DNA of 64,000 nt from assembly GCA_019694685.1 (NCBI GenBank), contig JAIBBM010000001.1, positions 146,986 through 210,985 on the forward strand, in the 5' to 3' direction. The translations under genes and the position numbers were made by a program. The stretch is from Leptospirales bacterium. GTDB taxonomy: Bacteria > Spirochaetota > Leptospiria > Leptospirales > Leptonemataceae. Position 1 is the first letter of the stretch. Each line of letters begins with the position of its first letter. Positions 27,180 through 36,390 of this stretch are shown in pieces. Below the pieces are notes generated by a model, which did no database searches, was not told where the DNA came from, and saw only the letters and a list, made by a program, of their open reading frames with translations.

Positions 27180-27764
27180 TCAGTTTTCCTCAGGACTCAA
27201 AAGGCCTTCCGCGGTGATACCTTCGTTTTCCTTTCTGGAGTAGATCATGATGTCTGTTTCGTCAGGCACTTCTTCCATGCGAGACTCTGCAATTTCGACC
27301 TGCGATTTGTAGAGCTTGATGTATACTTCGCCAGTGTCATAAAGAGAATGAGTCTCTTTAATCTGATTGCCTGCTTCTGTTGTGCGCGGGGGAAGCGATT
27401 TCTGCAAGACAGGCTGAGCCAATTTGTAGGCTGTCTTCAGGTTTTGCTCATAGATCGTTGTGCGATCCGGACTGTTGCGAATCTGGATCTGGACAATATT
27501 GAGCCTGTCATTCTGGAAGTAGAACGTAAGCTGGTACGGACTTTCATCTGGCATGATGTCGCGACCCTCTGATTCCGGTACGGTCGCGCGAATGAACTCG
27601 GTTCTCTCTGAAACCAGATAACCTTCCTTCTCGAGAAGGCCTTTCACATCTCCTCTGTTCTTCCCCCATACAAACAAATGAAGGGGTGGTTTGTCTGGAT
27701 CGGGTCTGTGCTTCCCGCAAGAAACAGCAAAGAATAGAACTGCAAGGCACAGGGTGAAACGCAC
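27180..27764 (-). CDS. Putative lipoprotein, 194 aa
   Basis: GTG at 27764 is preceded by AAAGG 7 bases upstream and gives a lipoprotein signal (RFTLCLAVLFFAVSCGK) with lipidation at the second Cys. The mature part is charged; the segment ESPYQLTFYFQNDRLNIVQIQIR is amphipathic beta. No family is recognised. The open frame continues upstream, but with hydrophobic text that overlaps the flhF promoter region and so is unlikely to be coding. It diverges from flhF with a 126-base gap. Confidence 0.68.
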   Translation of the reverse strand: MRFTLCLAVLFFAVSCGKHRPDPDKPPLHLFVWGKNRGDVKGLLEKEGYLVSERTEFIRATVPESEGRDIMPDESPYQLTFYFQNDRLNIVQIQIRNSPDRTTIYEQNLKTAYKLAQPVLQKSLPPRTTEAGNQIKETHSLYDTGEVYIKLYKSQVEIAESRMEEVPDETDIMIYSRKENEGITAEGLLSPEEN

Positions 27765-27850
27765 GTCGCAACCTTTGGTTTCCACTCGACGGTATACAAT
27801 CAAAAAAGACTGAAAAAAGGCGCAAAAATCCAGCAAGACTACAAAAACAA

Positions 27851-27879
27851 TTGCCAGCACGGCAAATGTGACATAATAC
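27851..27879 (+). promoter_or_regulatory. Sigma-70-type promoter of the flagellar block
   Basis: TTGCCA (27851-27856), 17-base spacer, TAATAC (27874-27879). The expected transcription start is near 27886, leaving only a few bases before the flhF ATG at 27891. No ribosome-binding site is visible in that gap, so the mRNA may be leaderless. Confidence 0.55.
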
Positions 27880-27890
27880 AGAAAAATCGC

Positions 27891-29066
27891 ATGAGATACG
27901 AAACACTGCGCGGCCCCAGCATTTCCAGACTCATGTCTGAAATGAGACAAAAGCATGGCTCAGCCGCCGTATTGATCAAACAAAGAGAAGTAAAAGAAGG
28001 CGGGCTACTTGGCACGGGGTTGCTTTCCCGAAAGATCTACGAAATCCACTACATGGTTCCGGAGAAATCCGTTGAACAAACCGCAAGCAAGAAAGTGAGA
28101 CCGGCCGAATTCACGAAGATCAGCAGACAGGAGCTTGCGCGAAAGTTGAAGCCTGTTTTCGAAGATGAGTCTCTGCCCGAAACTGCAGCGCAGATAACTC
28201 CCGCCATTCCAACGCCGCAGGCAATCTCCGAAGCAAAACCAGAAATCAAACTGGAGAGAGAAAGCACTCCACAGTATTTTCTAAAGATCCGCGCACAATT
28301 ACTTGGTGCGAAGCTGAGTGCCACTTACGCCGATTCAATCATCGCACATTTAGAAAGCAATCTCTCAAAGAACGACAGGGCGCAGCCTCAAAAGGTAGAG
28401 CAAAAAGCGTTGGAGCGACTTGCGGAAACGATTCGCACAGTACCAGACATTGCGCCTCCGAGAGGAGAAGCGCGCGCAGTCATGCTCATTGGACCCACAG
28501 GAATGGGGAAGACCACGAGCCTCGCCAAACTGGCTGCCCGATATTTCTTTTACGAGAAGCGTGAAGTATCCATGTACAGCCTGGACCGATACCGCCTGGC
28601 AGCCACCCAGCAACTGCGCATGTATGCGGATGTGATGAAACTGCCATTCCACGCTCCCATGGGTCCCTCGGAATTTCGCGAACAAACCAGCCTGGATCCT
28701 GCCGAGCTGCTTTTGATCGACACATCTGGAATTGGATACAGGGACGCCAAACGCCTGGCCGAGCTGCAAGAGCTGGCAGAAGCCTGCGCAGTCAGGCTCG
28801 AAAAACACCTTGTATTGTCCGCCAATGCGGATGAGTCTACTCTTGAGGCAATTTTTGCCGCTTACGATGCGGTTGGCTTTGATAAAATCTTGCTAACCAA
28901 ACTGGACGAAAGCGAATTTATCGGCACTTTTATAGAGTATGCCGATAAGGTGAACAGACCGTTTTCATTCGTTACAAACGGCCAGGACGTCCCGGCAGAT
29001 CTCATTGGCCCAGGCCCGGAAGATCTTGCAAGGATACTGTTAAGAAAGGAAGCTGCGACCAGGTAG
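27891..29066 (+). CDS. flhF: Flagellar biosynthesis GTPase FlhF
   Basis: 391 residues. An N-terminal B domain (about 1-120), an N-bundle and an SRP-type GTPase domain with P-loop IGPTGMGKTTS at 200-210, LLIDTSGIG and LLTKLDESE. FlhF fixes the position and number of flagella, in spirochaetes at the cell poles within the periplasm. The N-terminal block MRYETLRGP...AAVLIK fits the family start, so ATG 27891 is kept. It is followed by flhG with 9 bases between. Confidence 0.95.
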   Translation: MRYETLRGPSISRLMSEMRQKHGSAAVLIKQREVKEGGLLGTGLLSRKIYEIHYMVPEKSVEQTASKKVRPAEFTKISRQELARKLKPVFEDESLPETAAQITPAIPTPQAISEAKPEIKLERESTPQYFLKIRAQLLGAKLSATYADSIIAHLESNLSKNDRAQPQKVEQKALERLAETIRTVPDIAPPRGEARAVMLIGPTGMGKTTSLAKLAARYFFYEKREVSMYSLDRYRLAATQQLRMYADVMKLPFHAPMGPSEFREQTSLDPAELLLIDTSGIGYRDAKRLAELQELAEACAVRLEKHLVLSANADESTLEAIFAAYDAVGFDKILLTKLDESEFIGTFIEYADKVNRPFSFVTNGQDVPADLIGPGPEDLARILLRKEAATR

Positions 29067-29075
29067 GTGTGATTT

Positions 29076-30011
29076 ATGGAGCAGTTGGATCAAGCCTCGA
29101 CTCTGCGCCGCATGGCAAATCAGATGGATCGAGGAAGCACTGCGGTACTGGAAAGGGACATGGAGCACGAAAAACAGCCGTCTCATGAGACACCGCAGCG
29201 CACGAAAGTGCTGACGGTCACGTCCGGAAAAGGTGGGGTCGGTAAGACTACCGTGTCCGTGAATCTTGCAATCAGTCTGGCTCGCGCTGGAAAGAAAGTT
29301 CTGTTGTTTGACGGAGACCTGGGTCTTGCAAACATCAACGTTCTTCTTGGCATCATTCCAGAACACAACATCTACGAAGTACTCAAAGGCAAAAAGAAGC
29401 TTCAGGATATCATCATTCGAACGTCATACGGCATTGATATCATTGCTGGCGCGAATGGAATCTCTCAACTCGCAAACCTCAGCGATTCGCAGCGCGAAAA
29501 CTTCCTCGAAGGTCTGCAATCTTTGATGGGCTATGACATCATGCTCATCGACACTGGAGCAGGCGTCGGTGCAAATGTGATTGGCCTTGTTCTTCCCGCA
29601 GATGAAATTCTTGTAGTAACGACTCCAGAGCCCACTGCAATTACAGACGCATACGGCATGATCAAGAGCGTTGTTTCGCACGGGCCAGGTGGTAAGATCA
29701 AGTTGATTGTGAATCGGGTCCCGGATGCAGGCGAAGCGAAAATGGTCGCAGACAGACTCATCAGCATTTCCAATCAATTCCTGAAAGCCAGAGTGGAAAA
29801 CCTCGGCTTCATTTTCGAAGAAAGCTCGGTTCAAAAAAGCATTCGCAGCCAGCGACCATATGTTGTGCTTTTTCCGAACGCGAAGAGCAGCGCCTGCATC
29901 AAACACATCGCTGCTCGCCTGATCAATGCTCCGGTAGAAGAAGATAGCGCGGGCATATATCAGTTCTTTCAGAAAATGATGAATTTCAGTTTTCGCGGCA
30001 AAGACGACTAA
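29076..30011 (+). CDS. flhG: FlhG/FleN MinD-like ATPase
   Basis: 311 residues. The N-terminal motif [10 protein letters not shown] carries the DQAxxLR sequence that in other FlhG proteins stimulates FlhF GTPase. The deviant Walker A is [10 protein letters not shown] at 50-59, switch [14 protein letters not shown] and a C-terminal amphipathic helix ([17 protein letters not shown]). FlhG limits flagellar number. It lies between flhF and a small membrane-protein gene, the usual spirochaete order. Confidence 0.95.
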   Translation: MEQLDQASTLRRMANQMDRGSTAVLERDMEHEKQPSHETPQRTKVLTVTSGKGGVGKTTVSVNLAISLARAGKKVLLFDGDLGLANINVLLGIIPEHNIYEVLKGKKKLQDIIIRTSYGIDIIAGANGISQLANLSDSQRENFLEGLQSLMGYDIMLIDTGAGVGANVIGLVLPADEILVVTTPEPTAITDAYGMIKSVVSHGPGGKIKLIVNRVPDAGEAKMVADRLISISNQFLKARVENLGFIFEESSVQKSIRSQRPYVVLFPNAKSSACIKHIAARLINAPVEEDSAGIYQFFQKMMNFSFRGKDD

Positions 30012-30020
30012 CCTCCCGAT

Positions 30021-30491
30021 ATGGGCCCGATCCTGAAATTCACGGCCGGGTTCGCCATCGCGGGCTTCCTGATTTCGCTCCTTTTCGGGTGGATTGGCGG
30101 CAATCGTCCCATCAATATCATCATCACAGCTGTTGTTTGCGCGCTTCTTGGCGGGGCCATAGGTGCCGGGACGTTTCGATTTCTAGAATCCCGGGTTCCT
30201 GAAATTCTGGCCCTGTTTCGCAAGCCTGAAATGCCCCAGGCCGCAGAATTAGAATATGACAATGAATCACCGGGGTTTGAGTCGCCGCTCAGTGCAGGCG
30301 ATTCTGGCGGATCCGTTGACGAAAGCGATTCACCTCCGCAAGTATCCACGTCCACAGGTAGCATGCCTACTCCGTCGGCAGCTCCTGCGGCATACGGCGA
30401 TCACATTCTGGTCAACAAAGTGAAGATCAAGAATGAACCGAAGCTAATGGCGGCAGCAATCCGCACACTTCTTGCGAAGGATGAAAAGTAA
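30021..30491 (+). CDS. Flagellar-operon membrane protein, unknown function, 156 aa
   Basis: Two N-terminal membrane helices (about 5-24 and 31-50) are followed by an acidic, Ser/Pro-rich linker (residues 70-125) and a short conserved-looking end, LVNKVKIKNEPKLMAAAIRTLLAKDE. A gene like this between flhG and fliA is seen in Leptospira-type flagellar operons. Its role is unknown; membrane anchorage and the conserved tail suggest a partner-docking segment. It ends 51 bases before fliA. Confidence 0.75.
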   Translation: MGPILKFTAGFAIAGFLISLLFGWIGGNRPINIIITAVVCALLGGAIGAGTFRFLESRVPEILALFRKPEMPQAAELEYDNESPGFESPLSAGDSGGSVDESDSPPQVSTSTGSMPTPSAAPAAYGDHILVNKVKIKNEPKLMAAAIRTLLAKDEK

Positions 30492-30496
30492 AAACA

Positions 30497-30524
30497 GTGT
30501 TTTGCTTGCTAACCCACAAAACAC
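30497..30524. repeat. Hairpin in the gap before fliA
   Basis: GTGTTTTG (30497-30504) pairs with CAAAACAC (30517-30524) across a 12-base loop, ending 18 bases before the fliA ATG. The ribosome-binding site GGTGA (30532-30536) is outside the stem. Confidence 0.35.
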
Positions 30525-30542
30525 ACTGCATGGTGACGTAAT

Positions 30543-31340
30543 ATGTCCAGACTCTGGGATAAATACAAGGACAAAGACGAAACCGAGCTCTGGCGTCGTT
30601 ATCGCAAAGAAGCAAACCGTGAGATCCGCGATTTCCTCGCGGAAAAGTATGCTCCCCTTGTGAAATACGTTGCGGGCAAAGTCGCCATTGGCATGCCGCA
30701 AAACGTTGAGTTCGATGATCTGGTAAGCTATGGTTCTTTCGGACTCCTGGATGCAATTGAAAAGTTCGACCCGGATCGTGACATCAAATTCAAAACGTAT
30801 GCGATGACGCGTATTCGCGGAGCCATCTTCGATGAGCTTCGCAGCATTGACTGGATTCCTCGTTCTATTCGTCAGAAAGCTCGCCAGGTAGAAGAAACAA
30901 TCGCAATGCTCGAAAACAAACTCGGGCACACAGTAGAAGACGAAGATATTGCAAAAGAGCTGGGCATTTCAGTAGATGAGCTTCAGTCTCTTCTCACAAA
31001 GATCTCAGGCACAAGCATTGTATCCCTCAACGATATCTGGTATCTTGGAGACGATAACGACGAAGTCTCCTTCATGGAGACCCTTGAATCTCCCGCAAAC
31101 CTGAACCCTGATTCACTCATAGAAAGAGAGGAAATCAAAAGCGTAATCGTGGAAGCCATCCGTCATTTGCCGGACAAAGAAAAGAAAGTTATAGTTCTTT
31201 ACTATTATGAAGACCTCACCCTGAAAGAAATAGGGGAAGTCCTTGAAGTCACAGAAAGCCGAATTTCTCAGCTCCACACCAAAGCAATCATGCGTCTGCG
31301 CGGTAAGCTCATGCGCATGAAAAATGCCCTGAAAAAGTGA
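30543..31340 (+). CDS. fliA: Flagellar sigma factor FliA/WhiG (sigma-28)
   Basis: 265 residues with sigma regions 2 ([21 protein letters not shown], core-binding and DNA-melting), 3 ([20 protein letters not shown], a sigma-28 signature) and 4 ([25 protein letters not shown], minus-35 recognition). GGTGA lies 6 bases before the ATG. It should direct late flagellar genes; a matching promoter sits directly downstream before flaG. Confidence 0.96.
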   Translation: MSRLWDKYKDKDETELWRRYRKEANREIRDFLAEKYAPLVKYVAGKVAIGMPQNVEFDDLVSYGSFGLLDAIEKFDPDRDIKFKTYAMTRIRGAIFDELRSIDWIPRSIRQKARQVEETIAMLENKLGHTVEDEDIAKELGISVDELQSLLTKISGTSIVSLNDIWYLGDDNDEVSFMETLESPANLNPDSLIEREEIKSVIVEAIRHLPDKEKKVIVLYYYEDLTLKEIGEVLEVTESRISQLHTKAIMRLRGKLMRMKNALKK

Positions 31341-31380
31341 CTTCCCTCGGATCTTCTGACCGGAAACTTTAATCTTTTTT

Positions 31381-31397
31381 CTTAACGTACTGTTAAG
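31381..31397. repeat. Inverted repeat upstream of flaG
   Basis: CTTAAC-GTACT-GTTAAG, perfect arms, overlapping the minus-35 part of the proposed sigma-28 promoter. It may be an operator. Confidence 0.4.
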
Positions 31398-31420
31398 GTA
31401 CTTCATCCAGTTACCGATTT
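31394..31420 (+). promoter_or_regulatory. flaG: Sigma-28-like promoter of flaG
   Basis: TAAGGTAC (31394-31401), 11-base spacer, ACCGATTT (31413-31420). The published bacterial sigma-28 pattern is TAAAGTTT, 11 bases, GCCGATAA. Spacing agrees exactly; four or five bases in each box match. It lies 37 bases upstream of the flaG start. Confidence 0.55.
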
Positions 31421-31456
31421 GCAATCTAGGGACAGGGATGTCCCAGGAGATCGAGA

Positions 31457-31807
31457 ATGGATGCTATCAGCATAGTCGGGCATAGCCCCACACCCACACG
31501 ACCTCACGGGGATCAGACAGCCGTGAGACAGAATGAAGCTGCTGCGGTTGCGGCGCAGCAAACCGAGGCAACAGAGCCTAACGTTCACAAAATTGCTTCT
31601 GCGGTGCAGGCACTCAACCTGTTCCATGAGGACAAAGAGCACACCAGGTTTCAATACAGGGTGAATCCTGAGTATGGCACAGTTCAGGTGACGCTGTTCA
31701 ATTACATGACCGGCGAAATCATATCCGAAATTCCATCCAGAAAGGTTCTGGATTTCGCACAGAGAATGCGTGAGATTTCGGGAATGCTACTTGAAAAGCA
31801 GGCCTGA
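31457..31807 (+). CDS. flaG: FlaG-family flagellar protein
   Basis: 116 residues. The C-terminal half has the FlaG pattern FQYRVNPEYGTVQVTLFNYMTGEIISEIPSRKVLDFAQRMREI. The N-terminal half is Ala/Gln-rich and poorly ordered. FlaG affects filament length or structure in other bacteria; its role in periplasmic flagella is less clear. A sigma-28-like promoter precedes it and a hairpin covers its stop codon. Confidence 0.85.
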   Translation: MDAISIVGHSPTPTRPHGDQTAVRQNEAAAVAAQQTEATEPNVHKIASAVQALNLFHEDKEHTRFQYRVNPEYGTVQVTLFNYMTGEIISEIPSRKVLDFAQRMREISGMLLEKQA

Positions 31808-31817
31808 AAGGCCTGCT
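31797..31817 (+). terminator. Intrinsic terminator of flaG
   Basis: AGCAGGCCT-GAA-AGGCCTGCT, a perfect 9-bp stem, followed by TGTTTG. The flaG stop codon is inside the stem and loop. Confidence 0.75.
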
Positions 31818-31829
31818 TGTTTGCCTTAA

Positions 31830-31845
31830 GCCGGCTAGAGCCGGC
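31830..31845 (-). terminator. Hairpin at the end of rpsD
   Basis: GCCGGCT / AGCCGGC separated by AG. It lies 14 bases after the rpsD stop on the minus strand; there is no T-run. Confidence 0.45.
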
Positions 31846-31859
31846 GATTCCACAGCAGC

Positions 31860-32480
31860 TTACTTGCTGTAGAACTCAACGATCTTCTGTACGTTGATGC
31901 GCGTAACCGGAATATCGGTTACACTTTGAATTCCTAGAAACTTGCCAGATACACCGTCAGACTGCACCTCCAGGTATGGAGTGGGCGAACTCACAGATGC
32001 ACGTGTTTCCAGAGCGCTTTTCACTCGATCCAGTTCCGTAGAGCCGGGAGTCAGTCCAATGATCTGACCAGGCGAGACACTGAAGCTTGGTACGTCTACA
32101 CGTTGTCCGTCTACAGATACATGCCCGTGGCGAATGAGCTGGCGTGCGTCGAAAATGGTGCGAGCCAGTCCGAGTCTGTAAACCAGAGTCATCAGGCGGC
32201 CTTCGAGTAGCATCATGAAGTTGTCTGACTTATTGCCTTTCATTCTGGATGCACGTTCGAACGTGTGGTAGAATTGCTTTTCCATCAAACCATAGGTCAG
32301 ACGCAGCTTTTGCTTTTCGAGCAGCTGTTCCCCATAAGGCGATTTCTTCTTCTTTTTGCGTGTATCTGCATGGTGCCCAGGAGGCGTTGGCCTTTTGACG
32401 GAAGGGCATTTAGGACTGCCGTAAAGGCAGTAGCCGACAGTCCGGCAAATCTTGTGTCTGGGTTTACGTATCGTTGCCAA
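31860..32480 (-). CDS. rpsD: 30S ribosomal protein S4
   Basis: 206 residues. The N-terminus carries a cysteine-containing zinc-type segment ([19 protein letters not shown]). The S4 RNA-binding domain is seen as [21 protein letters not shown]. It nucleates 16S rRNA folding and is the fidelity protein of the small subunit. It is alone here, outside any ribosomal cluster. Confidence 0.96.
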   Translation of the reverse strand: MATIRKPRHKICRTVGYCLYGSPKCPSVKRPTPPGHHADTRKKKKKSPYGEQLLEKQKLRLTYGLMEKQFYHTFERASRMKGNKSDNFMMLLEGRLMTLVYRLGLARTIFDARQLIRHGHVSVDGQRVDVPSFSVSPGQIIGLTPGSTELDRVKSALETRASVSSPTPYLEVQSDGVSGKFLGIQSVTDIPVTRINVQKIVEFYSK

Positions 32481-32539
32481 AATAAAAACTCCGAGTTAGC
32501 ATGGAAATTTTGAGCGGGTACCCTGTAAACTGAAATCCT

Positions 32540-33184
32540 ATGGTAGAACTCTACTTACAGCAATTTGCACGCCAGGAAGCAGATCTTATGTCCCCTGAAC
32601 TGGCTGTTTTCAATACCTCCAGGCTGCAAGCGCTCTGGGAAGCAATCATCGCTGTAAAGGGAGACAAGGCTCCCGTTCCGTTCTGGTGCGTAGTCTGGCC
32701 GGGAGCACGCGCCCTGGCCCGTTACATTCTGGACCACAAGGACCAGTTTCGAGGGCGACGGGTTCTGGACGCTGCGTGCGGAAGCGGTCTGGCGGGAATC
32801 GCGGCAGCAAAATGCGGAGCCAGGGTCCGCGGAATCGACATCAGTCCAGAAGCAATCGAACTGGCAAAGCACATGAGCCATCTGAATGGAACCGATTGCG
32901 AATGGGTGGTGGGGGACGCGTTCGCCGAATCGTCCGAGCTATTTGATATTGTCCTGGTGGGCGATGTCTTTTACGATCAGGCCCTTGCGCGCAAAGCTAC
33001 GAAGTTCATGCGAAGCGTCACGGATAAAGGATCGGTGGTACTGGCATCAGATCCCGGCAGAAACTATTGCCCGCGCGAAGAGTATCGCGCATTTGGAAAT
33101 CTAAAAGTGCCCGTCGATCCGGATCTGGAAGGAGCCGATTTCAAAATCACAGCACTCTTGACCATGAACCGCCAGGCGAATTGA
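32540..33184 (+). CDS. Class I methyltransferase resembling ETF-beta lysine methyltransferase
   Basis: 214 residues. PFWCVVWPGARALARY before the Rossmann fold, SAM motif VLDAACGSGLAGIAAAK and the post-strand-4 motif VGDVFYD (D-x-x-F/Y) match the METTL20/ETFB group, whose bacterial members methylate a lysine of electron-transfer flavoprotein beta. Substrate here is inferred. It stands alone on the plus strand next to rpsD. Confidence 0.75.
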   Translation: MVELYLQQFARQEADLMSPELAVFNTSRLQALWEAIIAVKGDKAPVPFWCVVWPGARALARYILDHKDQFRGRRVLDAACGSGLAGIAAAKCGARVRGIDISPEAIELAKHMSHLNGTDCEWVVGDAFAESSELFDIVLVGDVFYDQALARKATKFMRSVTDKGSVVLASDPGRNYCPREEYRAFGNLKVPVDPDLEGADFKITALLTMNRQAN

Positions 33185-33219
33185 ATTGATTCTGCGCATG
33201 CCGCGCCAGATTCTGATTC

Positions 33220-33525
33220 ATGGACCAGCAAGTATTCTACTCACTGCGAGACATCCCCGAAGGCCTTGATGTAATCGATGAGCTGGACCTCGAACTGAAA
33301 TGGGAAACGGCGATCGACCCGGAGCGATCCGGAGCACAGAGCTTCACAGGCATTGAAGAGCTCAACGAGTTGTTGAAAGAGCGAATTCGCACTCTACTGA
33401 TAGACAAAGGTGGAGAATGCGTTCGTGTGAAGTACGAGAAAATCTCGCACTCGAAAAACTATGCGCACATGTCTTTGATCGTAGTTGGTGAATACCATTT
33501 CGAAGTATTGGGAAAAAAGAAGTAA
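33220..33525 (+). CDS. Small hypothetical protein, 101 aa
   Basis: An acidic, soluble protein with a helical middle (FTGIEELNELLKERIRTLLIDK) and a beta-rich end (HMSLIVVGEYHFEVLGKKK). I recognise no family. It converges with the PilZ-type gene, the two stop codons being adjacent. Confidence 0.6.
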   Translation: MDQQVFYSLRDIPEGLDVIDELDLELKWETAIDPERSGAQSFTGIEELNELLKERIRTLLIDKGGECVRVKYEKISHSKNYAHMSLIVVGEYHFEVLGKKK

Positions 33526-34611
33526 CTATTCTCCCGGAGACGGGCCCGGGGCTTGAGATGCAGCAACCGCAGGGCCAAGAGCCTTTTCCAGCGCCGCCGT
33601 GCGAATGGAATCCAATCCCTCAAATTCAATCCCAATTCTGTGCGCGTTTTCGAGAGATCGAATGTTTCGAATCGATGCTGAAAAATTGAGACTCCCTTCT
33701 GGAAAGCTGATATCGAGCAGAACGCTTTCGCCCGGCATGAATTTCTGCATCACAATCGGAGACTGCGGATGAAGAAGACCGGCGCCAGACATGCTCAAAT
33801 CCAGAATAGGACATTTATCTGGATTGGATGGAAGCAAATTCGATTCCTCGAAGAATTTCTCGATCTTTCGCGCTACGCTGCTTACATGATCAAACTCTGC
33901 CAGAGAAAAAGAGTTAGGAGAAAATGCTCGAATGAAACCGTACATGTAATTTTTTCTATAATAAATCCCAACTGATATTTCAGATACAACTCCCTTGGGC
34001 AATTTATCATAAGTTATAATTTGCTGATAATCCTTGACCGGGACAAAACGTTCATCAGGGGAAATAATCTCAGGAGAAAACAAAATAGATCGACATCCGG
34101 CCTGAAGAGCTTTCATGCGAAAATCAAGGCGAATGGTCTTACGAAGAATGATGGAGACTTCACCTAGAGAAGCTCGCAGATCCTTTTCCACGGCCGCCAG
34201 ATAGTTGTCTCTCTTTACGTCTCCGGCAGCCATTGCTTCCGGAAACTGGCGAGAAGGGACCACGCTGGATGCAAATATTTTCGCAGGCCCTATTTCAGTG
34301 CGAGGCTCTTTTCGCAATGCCCGGTGAACCTGGAGTCGGCGCGGCTTACACAGTTCCCTGCCATCTGGAAGCCTGCGGTCAGGGACACATTCCAGAACAA
34401 TAAGTCCTTCCTGTAATCTTGCTACAATGACTCGAGCCGCGGCATCCGATGCAGTGTGCGAAAGCACAAGCTGCCCTGGACCGAGCCTCTCTACCTGGAC
34501 GGGCATATTTTGATCTGCGTGCCTGAGAATCACCTGCACTTTGCAGAACACTTTCTGAATGATTTGATCCAGCTGATCTGGATCATTTACCCATCGGGCA
34601 TCGCTGCTCAC
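33526..34611 (-). CDS. PilZ-like protein resembling Leptospira DUF1577
   Basis: 361 residues with no membrane segment. The C-terminal 95 residues have a PilZ-like barrel: CPILDLSMSGAGLLHP (the DxSxxG motif), VLLDISFPEGSLNFSASIRNI and HRIGIEFEGL. The canonical RxxxR upstream of DxSxxG is not evident, so c-di-GMP binding is uncertain. The rest resembles DUF1577 proteins of Leptospira as I recall that family; this link is from memory. The start ATG at 34611 is 126 bases from the divergent FecR gene. Confidence 0.6.
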   Translation of the reverse strand: MSSDARWVNDPDQLDQIIQKVFCKVQVILRHADQNMPVQVERLGPGQLVLSHTASDAAARVIVARLQEGLIVLECVPDRRLPDGRELCKPRRLQVHRALRKEPRTEIGPAKIFASSVVPSRQFPEAMAAGDVKRDNYLAAVEKDLRASLGEVSIILRKTIRLDFRMKALQAGCRSILFSPEIISPDERFVPVKDYQQIITYDKLPKGVVSEISVGIYYRKNYMYGFIRAFSPNSFSLAEFDHVSSVARKIEKFFEESNLLPSNPDKCPILDLSMSGAGLLHPQSPIVMQKFMPGESVLLDISFPEGSLNFSASIRNIRSLENAHRIGIEFEGLDSIRTAALEKALGPAVAASQAPGPSPGE

Positions 34612-34737
34612 AAATTCCAGGTAACAAATCTACCCTGGAAGGGCAAGCAATCCATGCAATTGAAATGGGAACCAGGATGGTATGTCCGCTGGAAAAAATT
34701 GCCTTGTCTGGTTTGAATGGCGAACACAGACTGTATC

Positions 34738-35427
34738 ATGAAGACAGTCCTTGTATTTGCATTCCTCTTTGTCTTGCAGTGCGCCAAAGCACCGGAAGGT
34801 GCCATCATTTCGCAGGTTCGCGGAACTGCGTCTGTAGAAATTCAGGGAAAATCAGAACCGGCCACAGTGGGAAAGAAGGTAAACGCTGGCGATGTAATCA
34901 TTACTGAAAAAGACTCCGAAGTAGATCTGCAAATTGCCGGTGGCGGGGCGTTTCGCGTACTCAATGCGTCGCGGATTACAGTGGGTGCTCTCGCGCAAAA
35001 ATCAGAGATCAACGTACAGAAAGGCGGACTCCTACTTGGTCTGAAGAAAATGAAAGCAGATGAAGAGTTCACGGTTCGTTCGCCCACTGCACTCGCCGGA
35101 GTGCGCGGAACCTCTTTCTCCTTTTCCGCAGATCGAAACACAATCGCAGTCCTGACAGGAAGCGTTCAAGTAGAGCGTCAGGGGAAAGCGCTGCAACTCG
35201 AACCCTTCCAGGAAATCCAAACAGACAAAGAGAAACTGGAAAGTAAAAAGCTCAGTCCAGACAGCGCGCGGCAGCTTGCGCGAATTGGAGAAATGAAAGG
35301 CATTGAAGATCTGGCGGACTTCGACGAAATCCAGAAAAATCTTTCTGTAGTCATACTCGAAATTGAAAAAGAAAATCTAAAGACAGGCAAAACAGTCGCT
35401 CCTCGACCAAGGCCGGAGGTTCAGTGA
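34738..35427 (+). CDS. FecR-domain lipoprotein
   Basis: 229 residues from the ATG at 34738, chosen because it gives a lipoprotein signal (MKTVLVFAFLFVLQC). The FecR domain is clear: ISQVRGTASVE, AGDVIITEKDSEVDLQI, FRVLNASRITVGAL and the signature TALAGVRGTSFSF. Outside iron-signalling systems such domains occur in envelope proteins without a sigma factor, and none is nearby. The stop overlaps the TPR lipoprotein start (GTGA). Confidence 0.8.
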   Translation: MKTVLVFAFLFVLQCAKAPEGAIISQVRGTASVEIQGKSEPATVGKKVNAGDVIITEKDSEVDLQIAGGGAFRVLNASRITVGALAQKSEINVQKGGLLLGLKKMKADEEFTVRSPTALAGVRGTSFSFSADRNTIAVLTGSVQVERQGKALQLEPFQEIQTDKEKLESKKLSPDSARQLARIGEMKGIEDLADFDEIQKNLSVVILEIEKENLKTGKTVAPRPRPEVQ

Positions 35428-36347
35428 GATCCGCACTCTTTTCGCTTATTCTTCTAACTGCGTGTGCAAGCGCGCAGGACATGTTTCTGCAGGGCGTCAA
35501 TGCAGAGCAAAAAAACAATTCCAGAGAGGCGCTTGATTACTATGCTGCGGCTCTCGCAAAAGATCCGTCCATGGCCAAGGCCTACAACAACCGCGGACTG
35601 ATACTATATAAAGATAAACAATATCAAGACGCAATTGCTGAATTCGATCAAGCACTCAAAATCAAACCTGATTATGCTGCAGCTCTGAGCAATCGAGGTC
35701 TTGTACTTGAGGCAATGAATGATCCAAAAGCGGCCATGGCGCAATACGAAAAAGCAGTCTCTCTGGATCCGAAATTTCCCGAAGCCTACTTCAATGCAGG
35801 GGCACTTTCCTCAAAAAACGGAGACATTCTCCACGCAATTCAGTGGCTTGAGAAAGCGAATGAACTAAAAGCAGATGACGGCGAAACGCTACTTTTGCTT
35901 GGCCGCGCCTTGCTCGTCGCAAAGAACTACGGACGCGCAGCGCAAATGTTTGATGCGCTTTTGAAGGTAGATCCAAACAGCCGCGATGCTTTCATCGGAA
36001 GCGTGGATGCAACCAGACTCGCCGGAAATCAGGATGTAGCGGCAGCCAGGCTGAATCAATATGTGGCCATGCATCCGGATTGCGCTCTCTGCTCAAGCAT
36101 GCTGGGCGCCATCTACACAGATCAAAAGAAATACGATTCAGCCATTGAAGTATTTGAAAAATCCCGGCAGTATCGCCCGGGGGATCCGACTCCACGCTAC
36201 CACCTTGGCTTCCTGTATTTTCTGACAAAGAACAAGAGCAAATCCATTGAGAATCTCGAAGAGTTCTTGAAGTTGAAGGGAGATTTCAAGGACGCCCAAA
36301 CAGAAAAAGCGAGTCAGATGCTCGCAGCGCTCAAAAAGGGATCCTGA
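35424..36347 (+). CDS. TPR-repeat lipoprotein
   Basis: 307 residues, start GTG 35424 overlapping the FecR stop. A short lipoprotein signal, MRSALFSLILLTAC, is followed by at least seven TPR units from about residue 15 (for example MAKAYNNRGLILYKDKQYQDAI and FPEAYFNAGALSSKNGDILHAI). TPR solenoids hold protein partners together; with the coupled FecR lipoprotein this probably forms a periplasmic scaffold. The partner is unknown. Confidence 0.85.
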   Translation: MRSALFSLILLTACASAQDMFLQGVNAEQKNNSREALDYYAAALAKDPSMAKAYNNRGLILYKDKQYQDAIAEFDQALKIKPDYAAALSNRGLVLEAMNDPKAAMAQYEKAVSLDPKFPEAYFNAGALSSKNGDILHAIQWLEKANELKADDGETLLLLGRALLVAKNYGRAAQMFDALLKVDPNSRDAFIGSVDATRLAGNQDVAAARLNQYVAMHPDCALCSSMLGAIYTDQKKYDSAIEVFEKSRQYRPGDPTPRYHLGFLYFLTKNKSKSIENLEEFLKLKGDFKDAQTEKASQMLAALKKGS

Positions 36348-36367
36348 TCTCACAGAATCGCCTAACG

Positions 36368-36390
36368 TCTGCGGCTTTCAGAGCCGCAGA
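36368..36390. terminator. Hairpin between convergent TPR and hypothetical genes
   Basis: TCTGCGGCT (36368-36376) pairs with AGCCGCAGA (36382-36390), 9 bp, loop TTCAG. It covers the stop codon of the minus-strand gene. A bidirectional terminator without a clear U-run. Confidence 0.55.
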
